DNA of 15,711 nucleotides from Minisyncoccota bacterium (GTDB lineage: Bacteria; Patescibacteriota; Minisyncoccia; UBA6257; HR35). Of the stretch, positions 1-5,680 are shown one piece after another. The notes beneath the pieces were generated by a model that worked only from the letters and a program-made list of their open reading frames with translations, did no database searches and was not told the origin of the DNA. A program made the position numbers and the translations under genes. The DNA is taken from positions 1 through 15,711 of the forward strand of contig CALIVE010000021.1 in assembly GCA_938048445.1 (NCBI GenBank), given 5' to 3'. The stretch's first letter is position 1; each line of letters starts with the position of its first letter.

Positions 1-213
1 CTTAAAAAGAAAGAAATAAATTATTTAATAGGAAAATCAAAAGAAAAAGGAATTACGATTGTGCCACTTAAGATTTATTCAAAAGGTAGTTTAATAAAAA
101 TTGAAATTGCTTTAGCTAAAGGACTTAAAAAATATGAGAAAAAAGAGAAAATTAAAGAAAGAGAATTTAGAAAAATAAAGGAAAGGATTGAAAAAGAAAA
201 ATTAAAATGGTAA
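1..213 (+). CDS. smpB: SsrA-binding protein SmpB, C-terminal part (5' end outside window)
   Basis: This is the last 70 residues of SmpB, the small beta-barrel protein that binds the tRNA-like end of tmRNA and carries it into stalled ribosomes. The frame opens at base 1 and ends with TAA at 211-213. Family signatures are visible in order: IGKSKEKGITIVPLKIY, where SmpB usually has GKxxxKGxTLVPL, then IEIALAKGLKKYEKKEKIKERE, matching the conserved LALAKGKKxYDKRxxIKxR. A basic, lysine-rich helical tail ending in W follows; in the family this tail occupies the empty mRNA channel of the ribosome. The tmRNA gene begins 12 bases after the stop, so the two partners of trans-translation sit together and may share a transcript. 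About half the protein is missing on the left. Confidence 0.93.
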   Translation, partial: LKKKEINYLIGKSKEKGITIVPLKIYSKGSLIKIEIALAKGLKKYEKKEKIKEREFRKIKERIEKEKLKW

Positions 214-215
214 AA

Positions 216-221
216 TATAAA
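216..221 (+). promoter_or_regulatory. Possible -10 element for tmRNA
   Basis: TATAAA lies between the smpB stop and the first base of tmRNA at 226. The spacing of 4 bases is slightly short for a -10 box, and TAAAAT at 211-216 (9 bases away) is an alternative. There is no convincing -35. Co-transcription with smpB and 5' processing by RNase P is equally possible. Confidence 0.35.
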
Positions 222-225
222 ATGA

Positions 226-568
226 GGGGGTGAAAATTGGATTTCGAGAAAGGAAAAAGGGCAAAAATTGCTGGAGGTTTGCTCGCCTTAAGAGCAAAAA
301 ATAAGTGCCAATCAACCCCTTGTCTACGCTTTGAGCTAAGCGTAGGCTTTACAGGATACCTTTCTAGGGAGGTACCTGTAGGGTGATGGAAAACCCTAGA
401 TAGGAGTTAAAAAGTTTGGTTGGTGCTTTTTAACTCCGAATTAAAAAACCAACCGGTCTTAGCTGTTTTGCCGGTTTAAAAAGCTAAGACAATATTTAGA
501 AACCGGCTATTCCAGTAGAGATTTTTGCCCTTTTCCTTTCCACAGGGGTTCGATTCCCCTCACCTCCA
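226..568 (+). ncRNA. ssrA: Transfer-messenger RNA (tmRNA), complete
   Basis: tmRNA rescues stalled ribosomes by acting first as tRNA-Ala and then as a short mRNA. The acceptor stem is GGGGGUG (226-232) with CACCUCC (561-567), and includes the G-U pair at position 3 that specifies alanine. The T arm is 544-560. The long helix P2 pairs 248-268 with 521-540, with one bulged A. Four pseudoknots can be drawn: PK1 (274-277/286-289 plus 278-284/292-298), PK2 (351-360/371-379 plus 363-369/394-400), PK3 (403-414/426-437 plus 418-424/448-454) and PK4 (456-464/482-490 plus 470-477/500-507). The likely reading frame starts at GCC 307 and ends at UAA 337-339, giving the tag ANQPLVYALS. The end of the tag lies in hairpin 324-331/338-345, as in E. 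coli. CCA is not encoded. The gene is one-piece, not permuted, and converges on recA with 6 bases between them. Confidence 0.96.
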
Positions 569-574
569 CACAAT

Positions 575-1570
575 TTATTTAGCTTGTTTTTTTATCTCTT
601 CAAATATCTCTTCTGCAATTTTGGGATTTTGTTTTAGAAACTCTCTTGCTGATTGAAAACTTCCTCCGAGTTTTAAGTCTTTGTAAAAAAGACTTGTTCC
701 TGTTCGTTTGATTACACCATATTTCTCGCCTAAATTTAAAAGATCAGCCTCATAAGAGATTCCTTCACCATAATAAATTTCAAATTCAGCGGTTTTAAAT
801 GGAGGTGCAACTTTATTTTTAACAACTCTTGCTTTTATTTTTGTTCCTATTATTTCATCACCTTTTTTTATTTGGGAAATTTTTTTAAGTTCAATCCTTA
901 CTGAAGCATAAAATTTTAGAGCTTTTCCACCTGGAGTTGTTTCTTGAGCACCAACCATAGCACCTATTTGAGCTCTTGTTTGATTAAGGAATATAACAAT
1001 AGTCTTTGTTTTTGAGATTATTGCTGTTAGTTTTCTTAAAGCTTGAGATAAAAGTCTTGCTTGAAGGCCAATAAAATGATCGCCAATTTCTCCTTCAAGT
1101 TCTGCCTTAGGTGCCAAAGCAGCTACAGAATCAACAACAATAACATCAAATAGTCCAGATTTTACTAATCTTTCAACCAAATTTAAAGCATCTTCTCCTG
1201 AATCAGGTTGGGAAATTACTATTTTGTTTATATCAACTCCTATTTTTTTTGCATATTCAGGATCTAAAGCATGTTCAACATCAATAAAAGCGACATTCCC
1301 ACCTTTTTTTTGAGCTTCAGCCATTGTTTCTAAAGCAACTGTAGTTTTACCACTTGCCTCAGGACCAAAAATTTCAATAACTCTTCCTCTTGGCAACCCT
1401 CCAACACCTAATGCTAAGTCTAAAGAAGGTGAACCTGTTGAGATTACTTCTACATCAACCTTAGGAACTTCTTCTAATTTCATAACAGCTCCTTCTCCAA
1501 ATTCTTTTTGAAGTTCTTGTAATAAGCTTTCTAAATCTTCCTTTTTATTATCTTCTTTCTTTTTTGCCAT
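575..1570 (-). CDS. recA: RecA recombinase
   Basis: RecA forms ATP-dependent filaments on single-stranded DNA, catalyses strand exchange and normally activates LexA-type self-cleavage. The 331-residue product is slightly shorter than the usual 340-355. Visible features are an N-terminal polymerisation helix (about 10-30), Walker A GPEASGKT at 69-76, a catalytic Glu in DVEHALDP (about residue 99), Walker B VIVVDSVAAL at about 143-152, the L1 region around 157-168, and the L2 region with NQTRAQIGAMVG then ETTPGGKALKFYASVR at 196-225. The C-terminal domain ends in EEIFEEIKKQAK and lacks the long acidic tail of E. coli RecA. The gene is last in the rpsF-ssb-recA run, 17 bases after ssb. TATAAT at 1579-1584 lies 8 bases before ATG, so it probably also has its own promoter. 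No Shine-Dalgarno and no obvious LexA box were seen. Confidence 0.98.
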   Translation of the reverse strand: MAKKKEDNKKEDLESLLQELQKEFGEGAVMKLEEVPKVDVEVISTGSPSLDLALGVGGLPRGRVIEIFGPEASGKTTVALETMAEAQKKGGNVAFIDVEHALDPEYAKKIGVDINKIVISQPDSGEDALNLVERLVKSGLFDVIVVDSVAALAPKAELEGEIGDHFIGLQARLLSQALRKLTAIISKTKTIVIFLNQTRAQIGAMVGAQETTPGGKALKFYASVRIELKKISQIKKGDEIIGTKIKARVVKNKVAPPFKTAEFEIYYGEGISYEADLLNLGEKYGVIKRTGTSLFYKDLKLGGSFQSAREFLKQNPKIAEEIFEEIKKQAK

Positions 1571-1578
1571 CGTTGGTA

Positions 1579-1584
1579 ATTATA
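1579..1584 (-). promoter_or_regulatory. Probable -10 element for recA giving a leaderless transcript
   Basis: On the minus strand TATAAT is followed by 8 bases and then the recA ATG (first base 1570). Transcription would start within a base or two of the AUG. The 17-base ssb-recA gap contains no Shine-Dalgarno. A -35 box would lie inside the end of ssb and is not obvious. Confidence 0.5.
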
Positions 1585-1587
1585 AAC

Positions 1588-2004
1588 TTAAATTTGAATT
1601 TCCCATATACTTGGAGGTGGTTCTTCAAAATCTTTTAATTCTTCAGGTAATTCTTCGGTTTCTGAAATCTCTAAGCCTGGTTTTGGTCCAAAAATAATGT
1701 TTTCAGCTATTATTTCTGTTGTTGTTCGTTTTGTACCATCTGCTGAAAGCCATTCTCGATAATGAATTCTTCCTTCAATAAATACCAATCTTCCTTTACT
1801 TAGATAATTTTTACAAAGTTCAGCCAATTTACCCCAAGAGACGATTCTATGAAATTCAGTTTCTGTTTTTATCCCACCCAATTTATCTTTATAGCTTCGA
1901 TTAGTAGCAATATTTAAAATAGCTATTGGAGTTCCAGATGGAGCAATTTTAAAATCGACATCTTGAACTAATCTTCCTATTAAAAATACTTTATTCAGAT
2001 TCAT
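1588..2004 (-). CDS. ssb: Single-stranded DNA-binding protein SSB
   Basis: SSB coats single-stranded DNA during replication, repair and recombination. The 138-residue protein begins with the family signature MNLNKVFLIGRLVQDVDFK and continues through an OB fold: LNIATNRSYKD (30-40), FHRIVSWGKLAELCKNYLSKGRLVFIEGRIHYREW (51-85) and TEIIAENIIF (96-105). The tail (106-138) is short and acidic, then proline-rich, and ends SIWEIQI instead of the canonical DDDIPF tip that binds partner proteins in E. coli. The gene starts one base after the rpsF stop, indicating translational coupling. In many bacteria rpsR follows ssb; here recA takes that place. No Shine-Dalgarno precedes the start. Confidence 0.96.
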   Translation of the reverse strand: MNLNKVFLIGRLVQDVDFKIAPSGTPIAILNIATNRSYKDKLGGIKTETEFHRIVSWGKLAELCKNYLSKGRLVFIEGRIHYREWLSADGTKRTTTEIIAENIIFGPKPGLEISETEELPEELKDFEEPPPSIWEIQI

Positions 2005-2005
2005 T

Positions 2006-2311
2006 TTAAGATTTTTCCTTAGGAGTTAGTTCTTTCCTTTTTACAATTAAATGTCTTAAAAGATTTTTGGCAACGAGAAGTTCTTTATTAATTTTCTCAA
2101 TTGATTCTTTGTTGATTTTAAAAACTAAATAAGAAAAATAACCAATTTTTTCCTTTTTAACCGGATATGCTAACTCTTTCTTTTTAGCAATATCAATATA
2201 GATTATTTCACCTTTATTTTTGTTTATCAAATCAATAATTGAGTTGATCTCTTTCTCGGGGTCAGAATCTAACTTAATCCAAAAACTTAATTCATATAAT
2301 TGCTTATCCAT
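2006..2311 (-). CDS. rpsF: 30S ribosomal protein bS6
   Basis: bS6 binds the central domain of 16S rRNA, normally as a heterodimer with bS18. The 101-residue product has the family pattern: an N-terminal YELSFWIKLD strand, a helix with INSIIDLINKNKGEIIYIDI, the conserved KKKELAYPVKKEKIGYFSYLVFKI block (44-67, matching the usual rrLAYpIkkkxxGyYvlxxF) and NKELLVAKNLLRHLIVKR near the end, where most bS6 proteins have LRxxxxVLRxlxVR. The C-terminus is short. The start codon lies 16 bases after the 3' end of 5S rRNA with no Shine-Dalgarno, so the gene is probably transcribed together with 5S or from within it. It is followed almost without a gap by ssb, the common bacterial pair, but rpsR (bS18) is not in the window. 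Confidence 0.95.
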   Translation of the reverse strand: MDKQLYELSFWIKLDSDPEKEINSIIDLINKNKGEIIYIDIAKKKELAYPVKKEKIGYFSYLVFKINKESIEKINKELLVAKNLLRHLIVKRKELTPKEKS

Positions 2312-2327
2312 TTTTGCACAGAATTAA

Positions 2328-2445
2328 CCCCTTGCAGCACCTACTCTCGCGCTCTTACGAGCACTACCATCGGCACCGGGCCGTTTCACCTGCCTGTTCG
2401 GAATGGGAAGGGGTGGTTCCAACCCGGTTATACAGCCACAAGGGA
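2328..2445 (-). rRNA. rrf: 5S ribosomal RNA
   Basis: The minus strand reads as a complete 5S rRNA of about 118 bases. Helix I pairs the 5' CCCUUGUGGC with the 3' GCUGCAAGGG. The loop C region has CCAUUCCGAAC and AGGUGAAACGGCC, and helix IV and loop E contain the near-universal GCCGAUGGUAGUG and GCGAGAGUAGG. No 16S or 23S gene is next to it. It lies between the RNase HI-like gene (stop 6 bases upstream) and rpsF (start 16 bases downstream), all on the minus strand. Helix I can extend by a U-G and an A-U pair, so the ends are uncertain by 1-2 bases. Short open frames across this segment on either strand are artefacts of the RNA gene. Confidence 0.95.
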
Positions 2446-2450
2446 TAATA

Positions 2451-2456
2451 ATTATA
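2451..2456 (-). promoter_or_regulatory. Probable -10 element for 5S rRNA, overlapping an upstream stop codon
   Basis: On the minus strand TATAAT includes the TAA stop of the RNase HI-like gene and lies about 5-6 bases before the 5' end of 5S rRNA (about 2445). This spacing fits a -10 box whose start point is the mature 5' end. Any -35 element would lie inside the RNase HI coding sequence. Confidence 0.55.
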
Positions 2457-2880
2457 ACATAAATAGTTTATTTTTGAACAAAAGAGATTTAACAAGTTTA
2501 TCAGCAATTTTATTTTCTTCTCGAGGTATGATTTTAATTTCCAAATTAGGGTAATCAATTTTTAAATTCCAAAATTTTATAAACAATTTTTGAAGATTTT
2601 CCTCTTTTATCTTATATTCACCCTTTAATTGCTTACCAACTAATTCACTATCAAGATGAACGATAACTTTATATTCTTTTAATTTCTTTTTACCAAAAAT
2701 TTCTTTTAGTTTTTTGAGAGCGTAAATAACCGCTAAATATTCAGCTTCATTATTTGTTACATAATTTAGCTTAGCTTTATAATGATTAACTCTATCACCA
2801 AAATCTATAACTACTCCTAAGGCTCCTTCACCTGGATTATTAATTGCTCCTCCATCTGTCCAAATATTAATTATTTTCAT
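2452..2880 (-). CDS. RNase HI-family protein (RnhA/RVT_3 type)
   Basis: Proteins of this fold cut the RNA strand of RNA:DNA hybrids with two metal ions. The 142-residue protein is a single catalytic domain with all four acidic residues visible: D9 in WTDGGAINNPGEGALG, E47 in TNNEAEYLAV, D77 in VHLDSELVGKQLKGEY and D127 in IPREENKIADKLV. TDGGAxxNPG together with NNEAEYxA and LKGEYKIKxENL marks the short bacterial/archaeal RNase HI subfamily, which lacks the basic handle loop of E. coli RnhA and any N-terminal hybrid-binding domain. The start overlaps the nth stop by 4 bases (ATGA), so translation is coupled. Its stop codon is part of the likely 5S promoter. Primer or R-loop removal is the expected job, inferred from the family. 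Confidence 0.9.
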   Translation of the reverse strand: MKIINIWTDGGAINNPGEGALGVVIDFGDRVNHYKAKLNYVTNNEAEYLAVIYALKKLKEIFGKKKLKEYKVIVHLDSELVGKQLKGEYKIKEENLQKLFIKFWNLKIDYPNLEIKIIPREENKIADKLVKSLLFKNKLFML

Positions 2881-3518
2881 TTTTTAACTATAAATTTTCT
2901 CAAAGGACAATTTTTGTGCTGACACCGCGCTTTGCAATATTTTCTTCCATACTCAATTAATTTATAGGGAAGATCACCCCATCTATTTTTAGGAATAATT
3001 TCCATCAAATCTTTTTCAATCTGGTCAGGGTTAGATTTTTTCGTTAAACCAAAAAGTCTTGAAAGTCTTCTGACATGGGTATCAACAGCAATCCCTTCAG
3101 CTTTATGATAAGCATTCCATAAGATGATATTAGCAGTTTTCCGACCAACTCCTGGTAGTTTTAAAAGTTCGTCCATCGAATCAGGAATTTTTCCATTATA
3201 TTTCTCCTTAACAATTTTGGCGGCTTTAAGAATATATTTTCTTTTTTGCTTATAAAGCCCTAATTTTTTGATATACCTTTCAAATTCTTTAGTTTTTGCC
3301 TTTACATAATCATCTAAGGTCTTAAATTTTTGGAATAATTTTTCAGTAACTTTATTAACAACATCATCTCGATTTCTTGCTGAAAGAACTACAGCAACAT
3401 AAAGTTCCCACGGATTAGAAAAGTTTAAGGCTATTTTTGCTTGAGGGATTAATTCATCTAATTTTTCTATTATTTTTAAAGCTTTATTCCTTAACTTTTC
3501 TTTTTCCTTCATATTCAA
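2877..3518 (-). CDS. nth: Endonuclease III-family DNA glycosylase/AP lyase
   Basis: Endonuclease III removes oxidised pyrimidines and nicks the resulting abasic site. The 213-residue protein has the helix-hairpin-helix LPGVGRKTAN (121-130) with the catalytic lysine K127, and the catalytic aspartate D146 in AVDTHVRRLSRLFGL. Near the N-terminus LSARNRDD (45-52) replaces the E. coli LSAQATD. The C-terminal iron-sulfur motif is abnormal: enterobacterial enzymes have C-X6-C-X2-C-X5-C, but here only C195, C199 and C204 remain (C-X3-C-X4-C) and the chain ends nine residues later, so a standard [4Fe-4S] site looks incomplete. MutY is unlikely because the protein is short and keeps the lyase lysine. 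The gene overlaps both neighbours by ATGA. Confidence 0.9.
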   Translation of the reverse strand: MNMKEKEKLRNKALKIIEKLDELIPQAKIALNFSNPWELYVAVVLSARNRDDVVNKVTEKLFQKFKTLDDYVKAKTKEFERYIKKLGLYKQKRKYILKAAKIVKEKYNGKIPDSMDELLKLPGVGRKTANIILWNAYHKAEGIAVDTHVRRLSRLFGLTKKSNPDQIEKDLMEIIPKNRWGDLPYKLIEYGRKYCKARCQHKNCPLRKFIVKK

Positions 3519-3709
3519 AGATTGTGAACTTTTAGTATTTCAGAAATCCTTTTTATGTGTTCTCCTTTTTCTTTCAACAATCTTTGCCACAATTCTTTAC
3601 ATTTTTTGCAATTTTTTGCATCTTTAACATAATATTTCTTCAATCTCCACAAACTTCTATGTTCTTCCACTAATTGAGACATTAAATTGTAGATATGATT
3701 ATCATACAT
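3515..3709 (-). CDS. Small conserved-looking Cys/His protein, unknown function
   Basis: This 64-residue protein is not assigned a function. It is highly charged and helical, with VEEHRSLWRLKKYYVKDAKNCKKCKELWQRLLKEKGEHIKRI. H17, C34, C37 (a CxxC pair), H51 and H62 could bind metal, but no zinc-finger family is recognised. I have the impression that similar small EHRSLWR proteins recur in Patescibacteria, which cannot be checked here. Two starts are possible: ATG at 3709, or ATG at 3682 giving MSQLVEEHRS, which looks like a natural N-terminus and would make 55 residues. The stop overlaps the nth start by ATGA, implying coupled translation. The 20 bases upstream are A/T-only and lack a Shine-Dalgarno. 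Confidence 0.75.
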   Translation of the reverse strand: MYDNHIYNLMSQLVEEHRSLWRLKKYYVKDAKNCKKCKELWQRLLKEKGEHIKRISEILKVHNL

Positions 3710-3729
3710 ATTTTTATTTTTTTTAAAAA

Positions 3730-4254
3730 TTACGACCTTAATTTTTCTAAAATTTTATTACCAAACTTTTCAGCTGCTTGGGGACCATTAGCAGTAATTA
3801 TATTTCCATCTTCAACTACATCTTCACCAACAAAAACTGCTCCATTTTCTTCTAAAACTTTAATTGGTTTTTTATCAAGCTCAGAATGCCAAACAGTAGC
3901 TTTTCTATTTTTCAAAACTCCTGCTTTAGCTAAAATAGTTGGAGCAATACAAATTGCACAAAGAATCTTATTTTTTTCTATAGCTTCTTGAGCAATTTTA
4001 TAACTTATTTCATTATCCAGATTTTTTAAAGCTCCAGGACCACCAACAAAAATTATTGCTTCATAATCATCAACATTAACATTTTCATAATTAAGATTAA
4101 CATTTGCTTCACCACCTAAGCATCCCAAAGCCATTTTATCATTATTATTACTAGCAGTTATAATTTGAAATTCTTTTTCTAAAATACTTTTAGGAATAAA
4201 GTATTCTTCATCTCGAAAGTCATTTTTGGCAATTATAAAAAGAATTTTTTTCAT
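3730..4254 (-). CDS. DJ-1/PfpI family protein
   Basis: This 174-residue protein belongs to the class I glutamine amidotransferase-like DJ-1/PfpI superfamily, whose members include deglycases, glyoxalase III-type enzymes, chaperones and a few proteases. The nucleophile elbow is clear: ILCAICIAPTILAKAGVLKNRKAT with C102 following A-I and preceding I-A-P, the usual AICxxPxxLAxAGLL motif. The oxyanion region IIFVGGPGA lies at 68-75, and an acidic residue near E16-E17 (FRDEEYFIPKSIL) is where DJ-1 proteins carry the Glu that tunes the cysteine. The match is closer to the PfpI/YhbO branch than to human DJ-1, and the protein is probably cytoplasmic. The start overlaps the stop of the secreted protein upstream by 4 bases. 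The substrate cannot be told from sequence. Confidence 0.9.
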   Translation of the reverse strand: MKKILFIIAKNDFRDEEYFIPKSILEKEFQIITASNNNDKMALGCLGGEANVNLNYENVNVDDYEAIIFVGGPGALKNLDNEISYKIAQEAIEKNKILCAICIAPTILAKAGVLKNRKATVWHSELDKKPIKVLEENGAVFVGEDVVEDGNIITANGPQAAEKFGNKILEKLRS

Positions 4255-5021
4255 TTTATTTCCTTAGAATTTTGAATTAGAAAATCTAAGTTTTCTTTTA
4301 TTTTATCTATGTTTTTATTTACTTCTTCGACCTTAAGTTGTTTAACATTATTTTGAGCAGCTTTTATCTCTTCTTGAATTTCTAAAATCTTCTTTTCAAC
4401 ATCTTCGTAATTACTGACAATAACCCTTTCCCCTCTTTCGAATTCCTCAACTAAATTTTTAAAATCTTTCATAATCTGTAATAGATCATTAAATTTTATT
4501 TTTTTAAAGAAATCTGATTCCTGTTTGCTTTGAAGTGCTTGAAGATTAATATTATGCTTATTAACTAATTCTTCAAGAAACTCAATACCTGTTTTATTAT
4601 CTATTTTTCCTATAACAATGGAGGTGATTTCGGTGAGATATTTTTCAGCTATTTTATTTTTTATTTCTTTCTTTACTTTAATTAAATGTGAGGTATATAA
4701 TTCCAAAGATTTTTTGTAAAAATTTTCGTATTGGGAATAACTAAAAGAAAAGTTCTCCCAATTCTTTTTAAGGTCTGATAAAACAATTATGTAGTTGTTT
4801 AAAAATTTTTGTTTTTGAGTTAAAGGTAATTTAAAATAAGTTTTTAAAAGAGCTTCGGCTAAAGCATTTAAGTAAGAAATTCTATTGATTGGATCAGGTA
4901 AAACTTTTGTTAAATTATATAGAGTTTTAAATTTTAAATTTTCATAATAGAAAGATAAGCTTGCTGCAAAGGTAATATTAAATAGAAGAATTAGGCTTAA
5001 AAAGATTATTACTCTTTTCAT
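4251..5021 (-). CDS. Secreted helical/coiled-coil protein, unknown function
   Basis: A 256-residue protein of no recognised family. It has a classical signal peptide, MKRVIIFLSLILLFNITFAAS, with probable cleavage after TFA or TFAA (residues 19-20). The mature part is almost entirely helical and very rich in Lys, Glu, Asn and Leu. The last 70 residues (about 188-254, FKNLVEEFERGERV through KNIDKIKENLDFLIQ) look like a coiled coil. There is no cysteine and no second hydrophobic segment, so it is probably exported and soluble or surface-attached. It is the first gene of the long minus-strand run and overlaps the DJ-1-like gene by ATGA. TATAAT at 5029-5034 lies 8 bases before its ATG, so a leaderless message is likely. 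Confidence 0.75.
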   Translation of the reverse strand: MKRVIIFLSLILLFNITFAASLSFYYENLKFKTLYNLTKVLPDPINRISYLNALAEALLKTYFKLPLTQKQKFLNNYIIVLSDLKKNWENFSFSYSQYENFYKKSLELYTSHLIKVKKEIKNKIAEKYLTEITSIVIGKIDNKTGIEFLEELVNKHNINLQALQSKQESDFFKKIKFNDLLQIMKDFKNLVEEFERGERVIVSNYEDVEKKILEIQEEIKAAQNNVKQLKVEEVNKNIDKIKENLDFLIQNSKEIK

Positions 5022-5025
5022 TATT

Positions 5026-5037
5026 TATAATTATAAT
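5026..5037 (+). promoter_or_regulatory. Tandem TATAAT hexamers, probable -10 region of the HD-domain gene
   Basis: Two TATAAT hexamers lie end to end (5026-5031 and 5032-5037), 11 and 5 bases before the ATG at 5043. The whole gap between the divergent start codons is only 21 bases, so the resulting mRNA would have a leader of about 4 bases or none. Any -35 would lie inside the opposite gene. Confidence 0.55.
5029..5034 (-). promoter_or_regulatory. Probable -10 element of the divergent secreted-protein gene
   Basis: On the minus strand TATAAT is followed by 8 bases and the ATG whose first base is 5021. It overlaps the plus-strand TATAAT pair, so the two divergent transcription units share the same short A/T core and their polymerases should compete for it. 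Confidence 0.5.
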
Positions 5038-5042
5038 TTAAA

Positions 5043-5600
5043 ATGGAATTAAGAGAAAAGTCTTTGGAGCTTATTAACAAATATTTAAAGAATGAAAATT
5101 TAAAAAAGCATTTATTAGCTACTGAGGCTTTGATGAGAGAATTAGCTAAAAAATTTAATGAGGATGAAGAAATTTGGGGAATTGCTGGTTTAATTCATGA
5201 TATTGACTGGGAACTTACAAAAGAAACTCCGGAAAAACATTCACTAATAGGAGCAGAGATTTTAGAGAAAGAAGGATTCCCAAAAGAAATTGTTGAGGCT
5301 GTAAGAAAACATAACCATATTCATAATTTTGAACCAAAAACTCTTTTAGAGAAAGCATTATATTCTTGTGAAGAAATGACAGGTTTTATAGTTGCGGTAG
5401 CCTTGGTTATGCCTAATAAAAGCTTAGATGAAGTGACAGTTGAAAGAATTATGAATAAATTCAAAGAACCATCTTTTGCTCGTGGAGTTAACAGAGAAAT
5501 TATCCAAAAATGTGAGGAGCTTTTAGGAATAACCGTTGAAGAGCTTGCTGAAATATGTTTAGAAGCTATGAAAAAAATTAGGGATAAGCTCGGCTTATAA
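5043..5600 (+). CDS. HD-domain (HDIG-type) phosphohydrolase-like protein
   Basis: A 185-residue single-domain member of the HD superfamily of metal-dependent phosphohydrolases. Metal-ligand candidates are H23 (KKHLLATEALM), H52-D53 (GLIHDIDWE), H66 (PEKHSLIGAEIL) and H90/H92 (VRKHNHIHN). The rest follows a widespread family of unassigned HD proteins: ALYSCEEMTGFIVAVALVMPNKSLDEVTVERIMNKFK, FARGVNREII and a C-terminal EAMKKIRDKLGL. The position before MTGF, usually aspartate in ALYxADELTGF, is glutamate here (E110-E111). The substrate is unknown; nucleotide or phosphodiester cleavage is the family expectation. The gene diverges from the secreted protein with 21 bases between starts. Its TAA stop is part of the TATAAT that probably drives tRNA-Val. 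Confidence 0.88.
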   Translation: MELREKSLELINKYLKNENLKKHLLATEALMRELAKKFNEDEEIWGIAGLIHDIDWELTKETPEKHSLIGAEILEKEGFPKEIVEAVRKHNHIHNFEPKTLLEKALYSCEEMTGFIVAVALVMPNKSLDEVTVERIMNKFKEPSFARGVNREIIQKCEELLGITVEELAEICLEAMKKIRDKLGL

Positions 5601-5601
5601 T
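5596..5601 (+). promoter_or_regulatory. -10 element for tRNA-Val, overlapping the upstream stop codon
   Basis: TATAAT contains the TAA stop of the HD gene (5598-5600). Its last base is followed by exactly 7 bases and then the first base of tRNA-Val (5609), the ideal distance for transcription to begin at the mature 5' end. No good -35 hexamer is visible in the A-rich stretch about 17 bases upstream. Confidence 0.6.
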
Positions 5602-5608
5602 TTTAATA

Positions 5609-5680
5609 GGGCGGGTAGCTCAGTGGCAGAGCGTCTCGCTTACAACGAGAAGGTCAGAGGTTCGATCCCTCTCCCGCCCA
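5609..5680 (+). tRNA. tRNA-Val (anticodon UAC)
   Basis: A complete cloverleaf of 72 bases. The acceptor stem is GGGCGGG/CCCGCCC, the D stem GCUC/GAGC, the anticodon stem UCUCG/CGAGA around loop CUUACAA (anticodon UAC, reads GUA and probably other GUN codons), and the T arm GAGGUUCGAUCCCUC. The discriminator is A5680. CCA is not encoded; the next bases are CATA and then the valS ATG. The tRNA is therefore directly upstream of the gene for the enzyme that charges it. Confidence 0.97.

Noticed and set aside
569..600. Rho-independent terminator after tmRNA
   Set aside because: There is a T run in the end of recA, but no GC-rich hairpin precedes it apart from the tmRNA T arm and acceptor stem themselves.
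2300..2558. Short open frames on both strands between the RNase HI-like gene and rpsF
   Set aside because: They run through the 5S rRNA gene, whose conserved loops and helix I are clear, and they have no protein-like composition.
3695..3991. Plus-strand open frame over the DJ-1-like gene, and similar antisense frames in valS (5939-6151) and leuS (9716-9907, 11397-11603)
   Set aside because: All lie opposite well-conserved proteins and show no family features of their own.
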